Shown here: one piece after another, positions 21,201-32,839 of the stretch
Numbering within the stretch: position 1 is the first letter of the stretch
Layout of the letters: every line of letters begins with the position of its first letter
Source of the DNA: Cercis canadensis
Taxonomy: Eukaryota > Streptophyta > Magnoliopsida > Fabales > Fabaceae
DNA length: 64,000 bases
Direction: 5' to 3'
NCBI GenBank assembly: GCA_003255065.1
Contig: QAOA01003428.1
Location: 1 to 64,000, forward strand
Notes under the pieces: model-generated
What the model was told of the DNA's origin: nothing
The model's database searches: none
The model's input: only the letters and a program-made list of their open reading frames with translations
Made by a program: the position numbers and the translations under genes

Positions 21201-21721
21201 TTACGAGTAGATCCCATCCTCCGTACTATTTATACGAGAAAGAGAAACTGACCTTGACGATGGAAAATTATGGCCAATAAAAAATGTATTATGTTCGCTA
21301 ATAGCCAATATTGTCTACGAACAAAACATCTCTGCTTTAATTTCTAAACAAAAGAAATTGAATTGTCCTTTACCAATTATCATAGACATGCAATGGGACA
21401 GTCGGTGAGACTGGATTTTCAGGTTCAAATCATATTGGGGTGTGGGTGGAATGAGATTTTAAAAAGAAAACAAACTTAATTACGAGAAAAACATAACAAT
21501 AAAGAAAGAGAGTAGAATATTATTAGATTATATCTGAACAATAAAATAGAGAATTGAAGAATTAATTGTTTTTAATTAATTAGTTACACAAATAAAATAA
21601 AAAATATAGGCATATATAGTCAACACATGAAACTGGATTACACAATATGTGTGTCTATACATATGCTAAATATAAATGAATTTTGGAAATCAAAAAGATC
21701 ATATATATGTGCAAACACAAA
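18241..21721. other. Intergenic AT-rich region
   Basis: No gene recognised. It contains many A/T runs and short open frames without similarity. Repeat-derived sequence is at 20170-20700. There is a polypurine patch near 18985-19020 and a purine-rich tract near 21120-21180. The last 200 bases are the 3' flank of the first GT14 gene. Confidence 0.5.
20170..20700. repeat. Two abutting transposon-derived segments
   Basis: 20170-20400 matches the left arm of the 12444-12803 foldback element (shared AGTCAACCT.ACA.CATGTTGACGTG-type core, then TTTTTTATTGTTATCAT). It lacks the opposite arm. 20450-20700 is a separate inverted-repeat segment: TTTTGCTAATGACACACC at the left pairs with GGTGTGATATTAACAAAA at the right. 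No coding capacity is visible in either. Confidence 0.5.
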
Positions 21722-24551
21722 TTAATTGAATTGCATTAAGTTTGGAGCAAACCTAAGCAGTCTATCCAAAGCCTGAGGTGTGAACTTTCTTGCAAATAAA
21801 TGACAAACATTGGTGGTCTTCCCATTGTACTTACATTTGGTTCCATGCCTTAGCCTCTTGAGAAAATCCATAGTTACATCAGTTCTGAGATACCTTGATG
21901 GATGAGGTCCACCCTTTGACCAATCAACCCAAGTCAAGGTTCTGTTTGAGTTCCTCTTCCAAAATTTGATACTAACCAACGTGGGCAAGTAGTGCTCATC
22001 ACCATAACATGGGGGCCTGCAATACCTCTTGAACACCGGAAAATATCGGCGGTCGGAGACTATTTCAGTGCCGAGGTCACGGTCTATTTGGAACCATTGA
22101 GACCCCTTTCTCCACTGAGATAGCTTAACTAGTGGCCTCATTCTAGGGTTGTACCGGCCACGTCCCACGGCACCAGCCAAATCATAAGCTTCCACAAAGG
22201 TTTGGGTTGAGTTCATTAGATAATTGTAGATGGTAGAGAAATTAAACAAAGGAATACATGACTCTGAGAGCAGAACAAAACGTTGATTGGAGATGTCAAG
22301 CAGTGCATTCGCTAGTAGACGTCTTTCACCCTCTATCATGTTAAACTCTCCCCATCGTACCACCTGCATTTTATCAAACAAAACAGGCCCATAAGCCCAC
22401 TCAAAGATTCCCTTTTGGTAATGATAAGAGACTTGACGATGTAGTTTTGTTTTGTCCGGATTACTTTCTTGCATGTGAGAGACAACAAAGTATGAAGAAA
22501 GGAATTAAAAAAAGGTTGAAGAGGGATGTAGAAAAGTAGGTTTTGGAAATGGAGAAGAATAGAATTTTTCTTGAATCTGTAAAACGAGTAGAATCAAAGA
22601 AAAGTATGGAACACATTGCTTCCACAGCTCAACTCTATAGGTAACAAAAAACAAGTAATTAAAATAATGTTGCACATATTCCATAGATTCAGTATTATAA
22701 ATTGTATTTATTTTTCATGGGCTACCCATTTCCAGAGTTACCCATTCATCTTCCTTCCTAACCATTATATTTCATTAAATATTATAAAATCTCTGTTTAA
22801 AAAAAAAAATAAAAACCCTCTTCCCCAAAAAGGATAATTGGATAACCAGAAAAATAATGGATTTTTTTTATCACAATAAAAAGTGTCCTTGGCATATATA
22901 TAAAAGAAAAAATTGTCTTCTCTTCTAATTAATAGATGAAATCAAATAAGGGCTTCAAAAACATATTGAGAGTACTGTTTTGCAGGCTTAGCTGGTATTT
23001 TAAGCCTCATTTTATAAGCAATCTTGAAGTAGCTGGTGAGCATGATGGTGACCTCATTCTAAGGCTGTGATATGTAGAAATCTCATTGGCACTAACTTAC
23101 ACATGCAAAAGTCAATGTTCAGGCTTATGCAGACATGTGTTTACTTTTCGTGACTAATAATCTTTCTCTTATTTACATATAATATATAGAGTAGAAGAAT
23201 GCTTAGATTAAATTCTAAACAACATCAAATGCATAAGTGGTTGGCCACCACTTACTCAGATGGGTAACCTCGTCAGTTGAATATTATATATTTAAGTTGA
23301 AACTTGAGAAAGAATGTCAAAGCTAATATGGTATTGTTGATTCTAAGATCCATGGAAACGGAAACATGTTTATTCAAAGTAGCAATTACTTGTAATTTTG
23401 TACAATAAAATATGTAGTGCCGGCATTGTGTATGAGCAATTAAGGCCGGAGTTTAATTTATTAATAGGAGGATTATTGAAGAGTTGCAATATGTTAATAA
23501 AACAAATGCATGCATGCTACCTTAGGAAACCATTGTATAATAAATGTTAATGTCCATTAAATATGGCGCACCAAGCGTTTCACATCAATATCAGTTTCTA
23601 TGTGCATCTCATTAAAGCCATCAACACCAAATTCAAAAAGAAAATAAACAAATTAAAAATCAAAGAGACTTATTCCCAAATCTCTTGGTTTGGGGGCAAA
23701 GTTAATTCTTACACTTTGAGTATATTAGCAGAAAACAAAAGCGAATAAATTCTTAATTCTTACACTCTGAGTATTTTTGGTGCATGTGATATAAGAAATG
23801 GGTTTCTGACTAAATCTTTTTTTTAAGAAAAAATAAAAAAAAAATTAAAAAAAAAAAAACTAATTGATTGGATTGTTGGAACTGAATGGAATTGATGTGC
23901 TCTGAAATGAATATGAAAGAGTTGATGAAAAAAGTGGTGTGAACTGACCTTGCTTGGAATCCTGCGGGCATAAAAAACTGAACTTTCTGGTTCTGTTTGA
24001 TTGAAGGATGGGTGGGAATGGACATAGATAGAATAAAAGGCTTTATGTCCCTTAAAGAATCTCTCCCACAATGGAGCCAATGGCACAGGACCTTTTGTCA
24101 AAAACAAAAATGCAACCTTTGGAGTGTGATTGAATGGGACTTCCTTAATCCGAGGAACCATTGAAGCTCTCCATAGCAACTCTTCCTCATTCATATCATG
24201 CATAGCATTTGGAGGTTTCAAAAACTCTATCAACCCATTTCGGGTTACCTGCAATTTTGTCTGATTCAATGACACAAATTTCGTCTGATTTGATACTGAA
24301 ATATTGGCATATGAGATTGGATTTGGCGGTGAGGTTGACAAAGATGGTTTCAATCCTAAAGATGGAATAAGGATTTGTTGGATTTGAAAGTTGAGGGAAA
24401 AATCTTTGAGGTAGAAACTGAGGGTGATTCCAATGAGTAAACCAGAGCCAAACACTAGAAAATGAGAAAAAAAGTTGAAGAGATGAAGTTGAGCATTGAA
24501 GAGCTTCAGATATGAGGCTGCATGTGAACGTTCTTGCTCTTTATTCTTCAT
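21722..24551 (-). CDS. GT14 family (core-2/I-branching, DUF266) glycosyltransferase, copy 1
   Basis: Exons 24551-23949 (603 nt) and 22363-21722 (642 nt) join in phase 0 to 414 aa; the intron is 1585 nt. A single membrane helix near residues 25-48 ([18 protein letters not shown]) makes it a type II membrane protein, expected in the Golgi. The catalytic region carries the family's conserved blocks: [94 protein letters not shown] and [15 protein letters not shown], with a C-terminal [13 protein letters not shown]. The family resembles rice BC10, which affects cell-wall and arabinogalactan glycosylation, but the donor and acceptor for this protein are unknown. It has a tandem paralogue at 25700-26999 with the intron at the identical codon. 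The Met at 24551 is the first in frame and precedes the membrane helix. Confidence 0.93.
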
Positions 24552-24674
24552 TGTGATGACAAAATTACAATAATTGGGATGCAGAGAGGGAGAGAGTTAG
24601 AGAACAGATGTTGGATCTCTTCTGTAGTACTTGGTGCACAAGTGATGGAGTTTATGGACAAATAGTTGGCTGCT

Positions 24675-24706
<32 letters not shown>

Positions 24707-25699
24707 TAGTAAGCATCCAGAAGCTTAACTCTAGACTCAAGAAAGATTCTTAAATTCATCGTAAAACAATGTCTATATTCTGTATTTGACATGAGGTGGC
24801 TAGCAACTTATTAGAAAAAGAAAAGAAATAGAAAGTCAGCAAATTTTTTATTTATTTATTTTTGGGACAGGAGAAAGTGATCAGCAAATTTTAACAACGT
24901 TATGAACTGTACCCAGAATATATATATTAAGAAAAGAAATTGTTCTCTTTTCTCTAAAAAAGAAATGTTATCAACATAACATGCATTAATTAAGTTAGTG
25001 CGTTTAAGAATTTAATCTTATGTTATACTTAATTATGTATTCTTATTAATGTCTTGAAATTTAACCGATGCAGAATTAATTTGACTGCGTTTCTGTAAAC
25101 CAAAAAAAGAATAAATGAAGGAAAAGAAAATTGGAGAAAAAGTCTTGGTGTATTTTAAGGGAGAAAAGTTTTGACCCCTCAACTATCACAATTACACTTA
25201 AATTTTGTTCTCAAACGTCGAAGTGTCTATATACCTAAATTATTTATTTATTTATATAAACATTTACTTTTGTATATAAAGACCATTGACCTTGAATCTC
25301 ATAATGAAAAAGAGAAAACAATAGAACATTTGAAAATCATAATCTTTTTTAATTGATTACTATAAATTTAAACTTATTGACCAATTCTTTTTATAAATGT
25401 TTTTCTTTTGCAAATAATTAATAAGAATATATATCTAAGAAATAAGTGGTTGATATATTGCAAGCTTCCTACGAGTATAATTACTCATGGTATACAATTC
25501 CATATCAATTCTTTAGGGACAACATTACAAGGGGAACAAAACCCATGAAATCTGGCAAACAAACCTGTGTTCAATTTGGATTTGGTGCCACTAGACAAGT
25601 TATATTCTCAAATCTGTAAAACTTTTAATTGTACAAGGTAGCAGCAACCTTCAAATTAATAGAAGACACACTGATTTCTAATGGGTATGAACAAAAATT
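24552..25699. other. Intergenic region between the two GT14 genes
   Basis: No gene. It holds the 5' flank of copy 1, including the (AG)n tract at 24675-24703, and the 3' flank of copy 2. The rest is AT-rich and featureless. Confidence 0.55.
24675..24703. repeat. (AG)14 microsatellite in the leader or promoter of GT14 copy 1
   Basis: An uninterrupted AG run about 125 bases upstream of the ATG (CT repeat on the sense strand). Such GAGA/CT tracts near plant transcription starts are bound by BASIC PENTACYSTEINE proteins; that role is an inference here. Confidence 0.85.
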
Positions 25700-26999
25700 T
25701 CAAGAATTAAGGCCTAGAAACACAGAAGCAATCTGCAGCAAAGGGTTGAGGGTATCTGGCATGAATTTCCTAGCAAAAAGAAAGCACATAGAGGTAGTGC
25801 TGGAATTGGCACTATGAATATCAGTACAGTTATACCTTATTTGATTCAGGAACTCAAGTGAGATAGCAGATCTCCCAAATCTTCCAGGGTGTGGACCACT
25901 CTTGGACCAATCAACCCAAGTAATGCTCCTATTTAAGTTGTCTTGTGAGCAACACATGTTGACTAGTGTGGGTATATAGTGCTCATCCATGTAACATGGG
26001 GGGCTACAATGCTCACTAAAAATAGGGTAGTATTTATTGTCTGATACAATCTCAATACCCAGCTTCCTATTCACCTCAAACCATTGAGACCCTTTACGCC
26101 AATCGGAGATAGTTATTGCAGGCAACATTTTGGGGTTGTATCGGCCACGCCCAACTTTTCTTGGGTCATCATATGAGGCTACAAAACTCTGATTCACACC
26201 AAACAAGAAGTTGTAGATTGTTGTCAAGTTGAATAGAGGAATGCAGCTCTCAGAGAGCAAGACGAATCTCTCATTGAAGAAGTCAAGGAGGGCATTGGCT
26301 AATAGACGCTTCTCTGCATCAATCATACTGGGTTTTCCCCACTCAACTGGCTTTAAATGAGAGAATAGAAAAGTTAATGCCAATTTTAAAGTAGGAACAT
26401 GAGAAAAAATAACAGAATCCAAATGAGAAATTGAATTACCTTAGAGCTTAACATACCTTGCTTGGAATTCTTCTTCCATAAAAAACAGAATCCTCTGCCA
26501 CTAACCAATTGTATGAAGGATGAGTGTGAACATAGATTGTATATAGCCCTTCATGCCCTCTGAAGAACATCTCCCACAAGGGGCCTAGAGGTAAGGGTCC
26601 CTTTGTCAAGAACATGAAAGCTATCTTAGGCACATGCTCACCAGGGAACTTTTTTCTCTTTGGAACCATCAATGCTCGCCAGAACAACTCATCATCATCC
26701 ATGCTATGCATGAGAGGAGGCTGCTGGGCATTTATACTAAGAGTTGGTGGAGGAGTCAAAGTCCGTGGCGGCGAAGGAGGTAATGTTGGCAGCTTCCGCA
26801 ACAGTGGTGGTGGTCCTGATGATGATGATGAAAACAACAGTTTTTGTATGTTGAATGAGCTCTTAAAGTATACGCTGATTGTTACACCTAGAGACAAACC
26901 TATCATAAAGAAGAGACAACGAAGAAGACGGGTTAAGTGTAAAGTGGTTTTTAATTGCTTGGTAAGTGATGAAGAGTACTGTTGCAGTTCATTTCCCAT
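25700..26999 (-). CDS. GT14 family (core-2/I-branching, DUF266) glycosyltransferase, copy 2
   Basis: Exons 26999-26457 (543 nt) and 26350-25700 (651 nt) join in phase 0 to 397 aa; the intron is only 106 nt. The start is the ATG of [11 protein letters not shown]; an upstream in-frame extension begins only with a non-ATG codon. The membrane helix is near residues 24-45 ([21 protein letters not shown]), followed by a proline-rich stem. Conserved blocks match copy 1: [94 protein letters not shown] and [15 protein letters not shown]. It is expected to be a Golgi type II glycosyltransferase with unknown substrate. Same strand, same intron position (after RIPSK) and adjacent placement show tandem duplication; the proteins have diverged strongly outside the blocks, so the duplication is old. 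Confidence 0.93.
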
Positions 27000-29914
27000 T
27001 CTTGAAAGAAGTATAGGAGGAAGGAGTTGATGAAGATGGGAATGGGAATATAATGGCGAATTTGTACAAATGACAAAATTAAATATAAAGGTAATAACTT
27101 TGCTGAACAAAGGCTTCAAGCGGAAATTCAGATGGCAGCCATGTGTTTCAGTTTGACAATGGAGAATTTGAGCCCTGAGTATTGTGTAGCAAGAAAACTA
27201 GAGAATCCTTTTTGCAGCTATCCTTTGTTTTCATCTTAATTCCAAACTATAAATGCCAGGAGTTACCACAAGGATTTGAGTGTCTATGAAGTTGGTATTT
27301 TGCAAATGGCTACCTTCTGCTATTTGAGCATTCAAGGAAGAGGACTTGATGACCTTGAACTATTATTGACTCTTCAATCTCACTTTTCTACTAATTGAAA
27401 GATTTCAAGTAACGTGGGACGCAAAAATTTCAGGCGTCATTTAAGGAAGTCAGCAGCAAACTAGCTTTTGTTTCTTTATGGTAGGCGAGTAAAATACAAA
27501 TGAACATGTAATTGCTAGTAATTCAAGGTTCCTAATGAGAAGGTTACACCTAATTCAGTCTAACGGAAGAAGCTAAACTACTTGCCATGTAAAAATAATG
27601 AATAAGTTGACCCTGGATATCAGTCCCCTTCTTTCCATTGCCATATTTTATCTTTAATGATTTGATATTGATCAGATACTCTGCTCTCTGCTTAAACATT
27701 GCCAATTTGCCATCCACGTCTGACTTAGCCTCACCTCACTTTGGAAATTAGCAACACAAAAGAGAAAGAGGAGCCAGGCCAAAACCAAAACAAAAATAAA
27801 ATAAAATAATGGTTGGAGGCTTAGAAGAGAGTCAAACCTTAGTGGGTTGGGGACTCAAGCACATTCTCAGCCAGAGGAGGCCAAACCCAAACTGGACCAG
27901 TGAGTGGGGGAAAGTTTTGTCTTTTCATTCATTTTCCCACCAACATGTAACGTAAAAGACATAATTTGGATAGTAAGATATCCTAAATGATCATATACCA
28001 AATCAAGAAAAAACATTTAAATATATATATATACAAGATTTTAAATAAAATATTAAACAAAGGCTCCAAAATCCAAATTTTGAGGCAAATTTTATGTTAC
28101 CAATACAAGAATTGCCAACAAGTCGAAAAGACTTGAGAAGCATTCATAATCAAGGTATATTGGCACTTTATTAAGTTTCGCTCAACTATTACAAGAATAT
28201 ACAGACGCTCATATTAACAGTACCATATGTTAATGCAAATGCAAGCATGTCCCTCTCGGGCGAATCTCAATGGCAAATTTGTGCACTAGTAAAACAACAA
28301 TAGTGTACAAGGATAAGCATTTTTCCCTTGTTAACATACGTTATGATACTCAGAGGCTTCAAATTAGTGTTTTAAATATCGGACTGAATCGAGCAGTTCA
28401 ACCAATGTTCAGTCTGAATTCTGGATCGGACAGTTCAACTGATGTTCGGTCTAAATTCTGATTCGGTTAGACCGGTAGAGCAATTAAATCATAGTAAACT
28501 GGTCCGATTTTACATAACCTGACAATTCACTGAATTTATTTATTTTTTTCAAAATTGCATCATTTTGAAAAAAAAATTGAAAACATTCCACCAAGAGATT
28601 TGAACCATCATCCTAAAGGAAGAGGATAAGAAGCTTGAACCATCAAACCAATGTTTCTTTTGTAAGTAAATTTGCATTATAATTTATTTATTCACATTTA
28701 GATTGTATAATAGATAAATATTTAACCATGAGAGGATTCGAACCCTCTTTCTAAAGAAGAGAAAAGACATTTGTCATTAAGCAAACTTTAATTTTATTAA
28801 AAATTTACATAAACATATATTTATTATAACTTAAAATATACGATAAGTACATTAAATATTATATTTATATAAAAATTATATTTATGAAGTCACAGGTCCA
28901 ACCATTTGATCCAACCGATTGAACCGGTGCTCATCTTTTAAAACGATTCACTTACTAGTCCAATTTTTAAACCATTGTTTTAAATAGACACCTAGAATAG
29001 AACCAAGAAAGCTCTTTAGCCCATCATATTCTCAAAGAAAAACCCAGCCCCCTTTTTTTCCTTTTTAACTTTTTTGAAGTACAGAGCACCAAAGGGGCCA
29101 AGCAAAGTCTAAGTTGCCACTAAGTCATTATAAGAAAACAGAATAACAGAGGAACACTGTTGTCTCTTAACTTTTGGAAACAAACGAGTGAAGATATCGG
29201 GTGCCATGGATTAAAATCATAGATGCGTCATGGTAAAAGCAAACCCCATTACCATTAGTAAGATCTGTAAGGAAAGAAATGCTATTGTCATTGTCAAACA
29301 ATTTCAAAGAATTGCTCAAGGTGACAAATTGGCTTCAGAAATTGTATTTCCTTTTGTCTACATTTCCATATACCATAACCGAAATTAATCTAATTGACAA
29401 ATTATAGTCCTCCACAACTTTCACATATAACCTAATGATAAACAACTACCAGCAAGCTAAACACTACCCAATATAAGCATTATTAGATGGATCAAAACAA
29501 GATTTACCCTCTGCCTTTAAAAGAGCATGAACATGGAGTTCTTAATACGATATAGCAGAAAAAAGTACCTATCCACCAGAGATTTTCCCAACAGCTTATA
29601 CTGAACATAAGAATTTTAAGAACCAAGACTAAAAACCATGGCAATAATTTCAATCTTTCAATATTTATTCACAGATATCCAGAAAATCTCCAACTTTAAA
29701 CTCGCTTCTTAAATGTTCTCATTCTGCGACATGTAGGGCCAAAAACGAGAAGAAGAGGAAGAAAATAATATAAAGACATTATAAACAAGGACAAAAAGAA
29801 GTACAAATAAAATCTACAGAGAACTGACCTAAGGACTCGGGGCAAAGAATATAGGCAAACAACCTCAACCAATGACAACAGGTTAGTGTATATCAAATTC
29901 AAAATCATTGAATG
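27000..29914. other. Intergenic region between GT14 copy 2 and the AP-3 delta gene
   Basis: No gene recognised. 28378-28976 is a probable Mutator-like insertion described separately. 29000-29914 is the 3' flank of the AP-3 delta gene and probably includes its 3' untranslated region. The remainder is AT-rich DNA with no coherent open frame. Confidence 0.5.
28378..28976. mobile_element. Probable non-autonomous Mutator-like element with 9-base target duplication
   Basis: A 599-base segment flanked by the identical 9-mer GTTTTAAAT at 28369-28377 and 28977-28985. Nine-base duplications are the hallmark of Mutator-like transposition. The ends show only weak inverted similarity (ATCGGACTGAATCG at the left; the reverse complement of the right end contains ATTGGACT and GTGAATCG). 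CCGGT-rich motifs lie near both ends. It has no coding capacity. The 9-mer is AT-rich, so a chance match is possible. Confidence 0.5.
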
Positions 29915-32839
29915 CTACAACAGAAAATCTGGTATTACTGGTGTTTGTGAAACGACATTCAATGGTGAATTGGCTCTTTGACGAGCTTTGTGCCTACTAT
30001 GGCGATGACTACTCTTTTTCTTTCCCCTCTGATCATGCTCTTCCCCTTCTTCACCAGTCTTGCCTGGACTTCTCCTTCTTCTCTCTTTGTTATGACTGCG
30101 GTGTTTGGTCCTTGAATTTGGATTTTCAAGGTCAGGCTTTTCTGCATCACCCAAATTTTCTTTCATTTCAGATGGAAGATTTGTGCTTAGTTTCTTTTTA
30201 TCTTTCCTCTTGCCTGATGACCTGTCCGAAGGATTACTTCTAGATGAACTTGGCCTGGTTTCATTTCCTAAAAGAATGTCTCTCACAGCACCAGAAAGTG
30301 AATCCTCCCTTAGCTCTGACCTCTTGACTGAAATTGGTGCCACATCTCCATCATCCAGTTTTACCACTACAGGCCTGGGCTTCATTTGATTTGGCCTTTT
30401 CTTCAAAAGAAGCGATTGCTCTGTCAGCTTGGCTAGATCTTCAGTGTCATCGTTTATATTACTCTTCACCTTAAGTTCATGGGCAGGAGGATAATCATCT
30501 GAAATAATCTCATTTTTCTCTGAAGGAAGGTAATATAACCCATGCCGCTTACGGTGTTCAAGCAGAGATGTAGATTCATTTGATGGCCCTGAGTCTTCAT
30601 TCTTCAAATTAGATGAAGCAGCATCATAAGTACTTCCATAATGAGGGTCTGCTATGTTAAATGAACTAGATGAAGGCAGTTCAATATCACCACATATTGT
30701 TTTCAAGTCATCAAGATTCTCCATAAGAATGAACCCATCTGGTACAGCAACTCTTCCCTGTGCACTTATTGAGACTGGACCGAGTTCCTCAGAGAAAGTA
30801 TCTTGCATTAATTTGATGATAGCTGAAACTTGAGCATCTTTCTTGTTGTCCACTTTCAGAACTGAACTATCAGATATTTCTGCTTTAATCAACTGAACAA
30901 AAGAAAGTACATTACGTGCTCTCTCAAGGACTTCAACATCCTCATTTGCTGTTAGGGGGCCCAAAACCAATTCAACTAGATTAAGTAGGCAAACAATAGA
31001 TTCATGGGTGAAATTGTTCTTCTCCACTGAGGTAGCTGTAGATGTCTGACCATGAGTAACAATTCTATCCACATTGTTTTCAACAGAAATATTTTCAGAA
31101 AAATCAGTTGTATTCCTTGGGTTGAAACCCTTATCCTGTTCATAACAGTTTGGACCGTCACTTGTCGCCAAATCAGAAGCCTGCGTGCATTTCTTTCTGA
31201 CAACCAACTCTGAATCTTCCCCAGCTAAATTGCCATAATATGAGAATGCAGTACTTTCATTTTGCAGAAGGTAAGAATCCAGACAAAAGATTAAAACTTT
31301 AAAAGCAGAAAGAATATAAACTGCCCTTATAGATGGTGGCAAAAGATTGGTACGAGGTTGTAGGAGTGCATCCATGAGTTCAAATGGATTGCTTGCAACC
31401 TCAACATACTCCCCTGCGACCCAAGCAGCAGCACATAATATCCTATGCAAGTGCACATTACCAAGTAATGCAGGGTCAATCAAAAGATCACGACCAACCC
31501 GGACAAGCTCCAATCTAGCATCCCTAACTCTCATACCAATATCAATAAGCTGATTCTCAATTTCTTCACCCTTTTGGAAATTTGGAATCCTTGACATTTC
31601 ACCAAGAAGTAATACATACCAATCAAAGTCAATAATTATCTCATATACATTTCTACAACATGTAGACAAAATGGAACCCAAAATCTCATTGCAAAATTCA
31701 GGGTCAGATTTTAATGCGTAATTGACTAACACCCTGGAGATTTCTGCCACATTGCTCTCAGAAACCATAGCCATCATAAGACGCAAAGACTCAAGTTTTA
31801 TATTAGGATCTTCATCACTCAAGGACTTAATTACAACTTCCTTATTCTCCAAGACTGCCCACAAGTGCTTTGGTGCAACAACTGACAGTGCTTGCAGTCC
31901 AAGATATCTAAGATTCGGATCATCATCAACCAGCAACTCCCGAATCTTTGAAACTGACAGTTTAACTGCAGACTCATAATCACTCAAGCTAGTAACCACA
32001 GTCCTAACGCATTCAAACATCAAGGACTTTGCTCCAGTTCTTCTGATATGTTCACAAATAGGTTCAACAATCCTTTTGGCCAACCTGGGTTCCAAAGGTG
32101 CCAACTTGGCAAATACTTTCAGTATCTTAATTAGAACCCAGTTGTTCCTGGAATCAACCAAAATTCTATAGAACTCAGGCGCCAAAGGAAGATATGATCT
32201 TGGATCTTTCGAAGCTAGCTCACAAAAGACCCCAACCACAGCAGTGACAATTTGTGGATCCGAACTCTCTAAATTCTCAACCAAACGCTTAAAACATACC
32301 CTGACAGAGTCTGAGTATTTCTCAAAAAACCTTAAAATTACACCAATCGCTTTCTTCCTAACAAAAACCTTACTAGTACCCAGTAACGTGAACAACTCGG
32401 GGGTTAAATCTCTAGCTAGATCAACGGTGGCAATTCGGGATAAGCATTCAAGGGCAAGACTCACCTCGAACTCGTTAGGGCTAGAGAGATCTTTGCGGAG
32501 CTGATTGGTGATGAGAAGTATAACAGAGGTACCATCATGGAAGGACTGCGAGGCTGCGAGGTACCCGATCTTCTTGTGGGCAAAGCGCGAAGAGGACATA
32601 ACCTCGACGACATGAAACGCAGCCCAAGACATGTCGATGCGGTAAATGGCACTGAGGAAAGTTAGCTTTTGAAGAGCAGTGGACTTTGTGTGGGGATCGG
32701 TGGACTTGATCTCGCGGCGAATCTCCTCCATGTTCTTTGAGATGAAGGCTGACTCGCCAATGAGTTGCTGGCGGAAGCCTTTGATCAAATCCTCCAAAGT
32801 GCGTTGGAAGAGGTTGTCCATGATAGAAGAGCCCGCCAT
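29915..32839 (-). CDS. AP3D: AP-3 complex subunit delta
   Basis: A single uninterrupted frame of 974 aa starting MAGSSIMDNLFQRTLEDLIKG. Residues about 30-590 are adaptin N-terminal ARM/HEAT repeats (for example SYLPLAPEFYRIL, NNWVLIKILKVFAKLAPLEP and NLRYLGLQALSVVAPKHLW). The large subunit of the AP-3 adaptor pairs with the beta subunit, mu3 and sigma3 in clathrin-independent sorting from the Golgi or endosomes to the vacuole; the Arabidopsis homologue is known as PAT4. The C-terminal third is low-complexity, ending in a Lys/Arg/His-rich tail (KERRRRSPGK, KKSSHRHSRHKARQR), unlike the folded ear of animal delta. The absence of introns in a 2.9-kb gene contrasts with its neighbours but matches my recollection of other plant homologues, so it is not taken as a sign of retroposition. 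The start is the first Met; the upstream leader lacks an in-frame extension. Confidence 0.95.
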   Translation of the reverse strand: MAGSSIMDNLFQRTLEDLIKGFRQQLIGESAFISKNMEEIRREIKSTDPHTKSTALQKLTFLSAIYRIDMSWAAFHVVEVMSSSRFAHKKIGYLAASQSFHDGTSVILLITNQLRKDLSSPNEFEVSLALECLSRIATVDLARDLTPELFTLLGTSKVFVRKKAIGVILRFFEKYSDSVRVCFKRLVENLESSDPQIVTAVVGVFCELASKDPRSYLPLAPEFYRILVDSRNNWVLIKILKVFAKLAPLEPRLAKRIVEPICEHIRRTGAKSLMFECVRTVVTSLSDYESAVKLSVSKIRELLVDDDPNLRYLGLQALSVVAPKHLWAVLENKEVVIKSLSDEDPNIKLESLRLMMAMVSESNVAEISRVLVNYALKSDPEFCNEILGSILSTCCRNVYEIIIDFDWYVLLLGEMSRIPNFQKGEEIENQLIDIGMRVRDARLELVRVGRDLLIDPALLGNVHLHRILCAAAWVAGEYVEVASNPFELMDALLQPRTNLLPPSIRAVYILSAFKVLIFCLDSYLLQNESTAFSYYGNLAGEDSELVVRKKCTQASDLATSDGPNCYEQDKGFNPRNTTDFSENISVENNVDRIVTHGQTSTATSVEKNNFTHESIVCLLNLVELVLGPLTANEDVEVLERARNVLSFVQLIKAEISDSSVLKVDNKKDAQVSAIIKLMQDTFSEELGPVSISAQGRVAVPDGFILMENLDDLKTICGDIELPSSSSFNIADPHYGSTYDAASSNLKNEDSGPSNESTSLLEHRKRHGLYYLPSEKNEIISDDYPPAHELKVKSNINDDTEDLAKLTEQSLLLKKRPNQMKPRPVVVKLDDGDVAPISVKRSELREDSLSGAVRDILLGNETRPSSSRSNPSDRSSGKRKDKKKLSTNLPSEMKENLGDAEKPDLENPNSRTKHRSHNKERRRRSPGKTGEEGEEHDQRGKKKSSHRHSRHKARQRANSPLNVVSQTPVIPDFLL

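Noticed and set aside
21722..26999. Possibility that the two GT14 units are one gene
   Set aside because: Each has its own start, membrane helix, full set of conserved blocks and stop.
26614..27030. Plus-strand 138-codon frame opposite GT14 copy 2 exon 1
   Set aside because: A shadow of the proline-rich stem-coding sequence on the minus strand.
28731..28750. GATTCGAACCC-like motif resembling a tRNA T-loop
   Set aside because: No acceptor stem, anticodon arm or D-arm can be built around it; it lies in the probable Mutator-like insertion.
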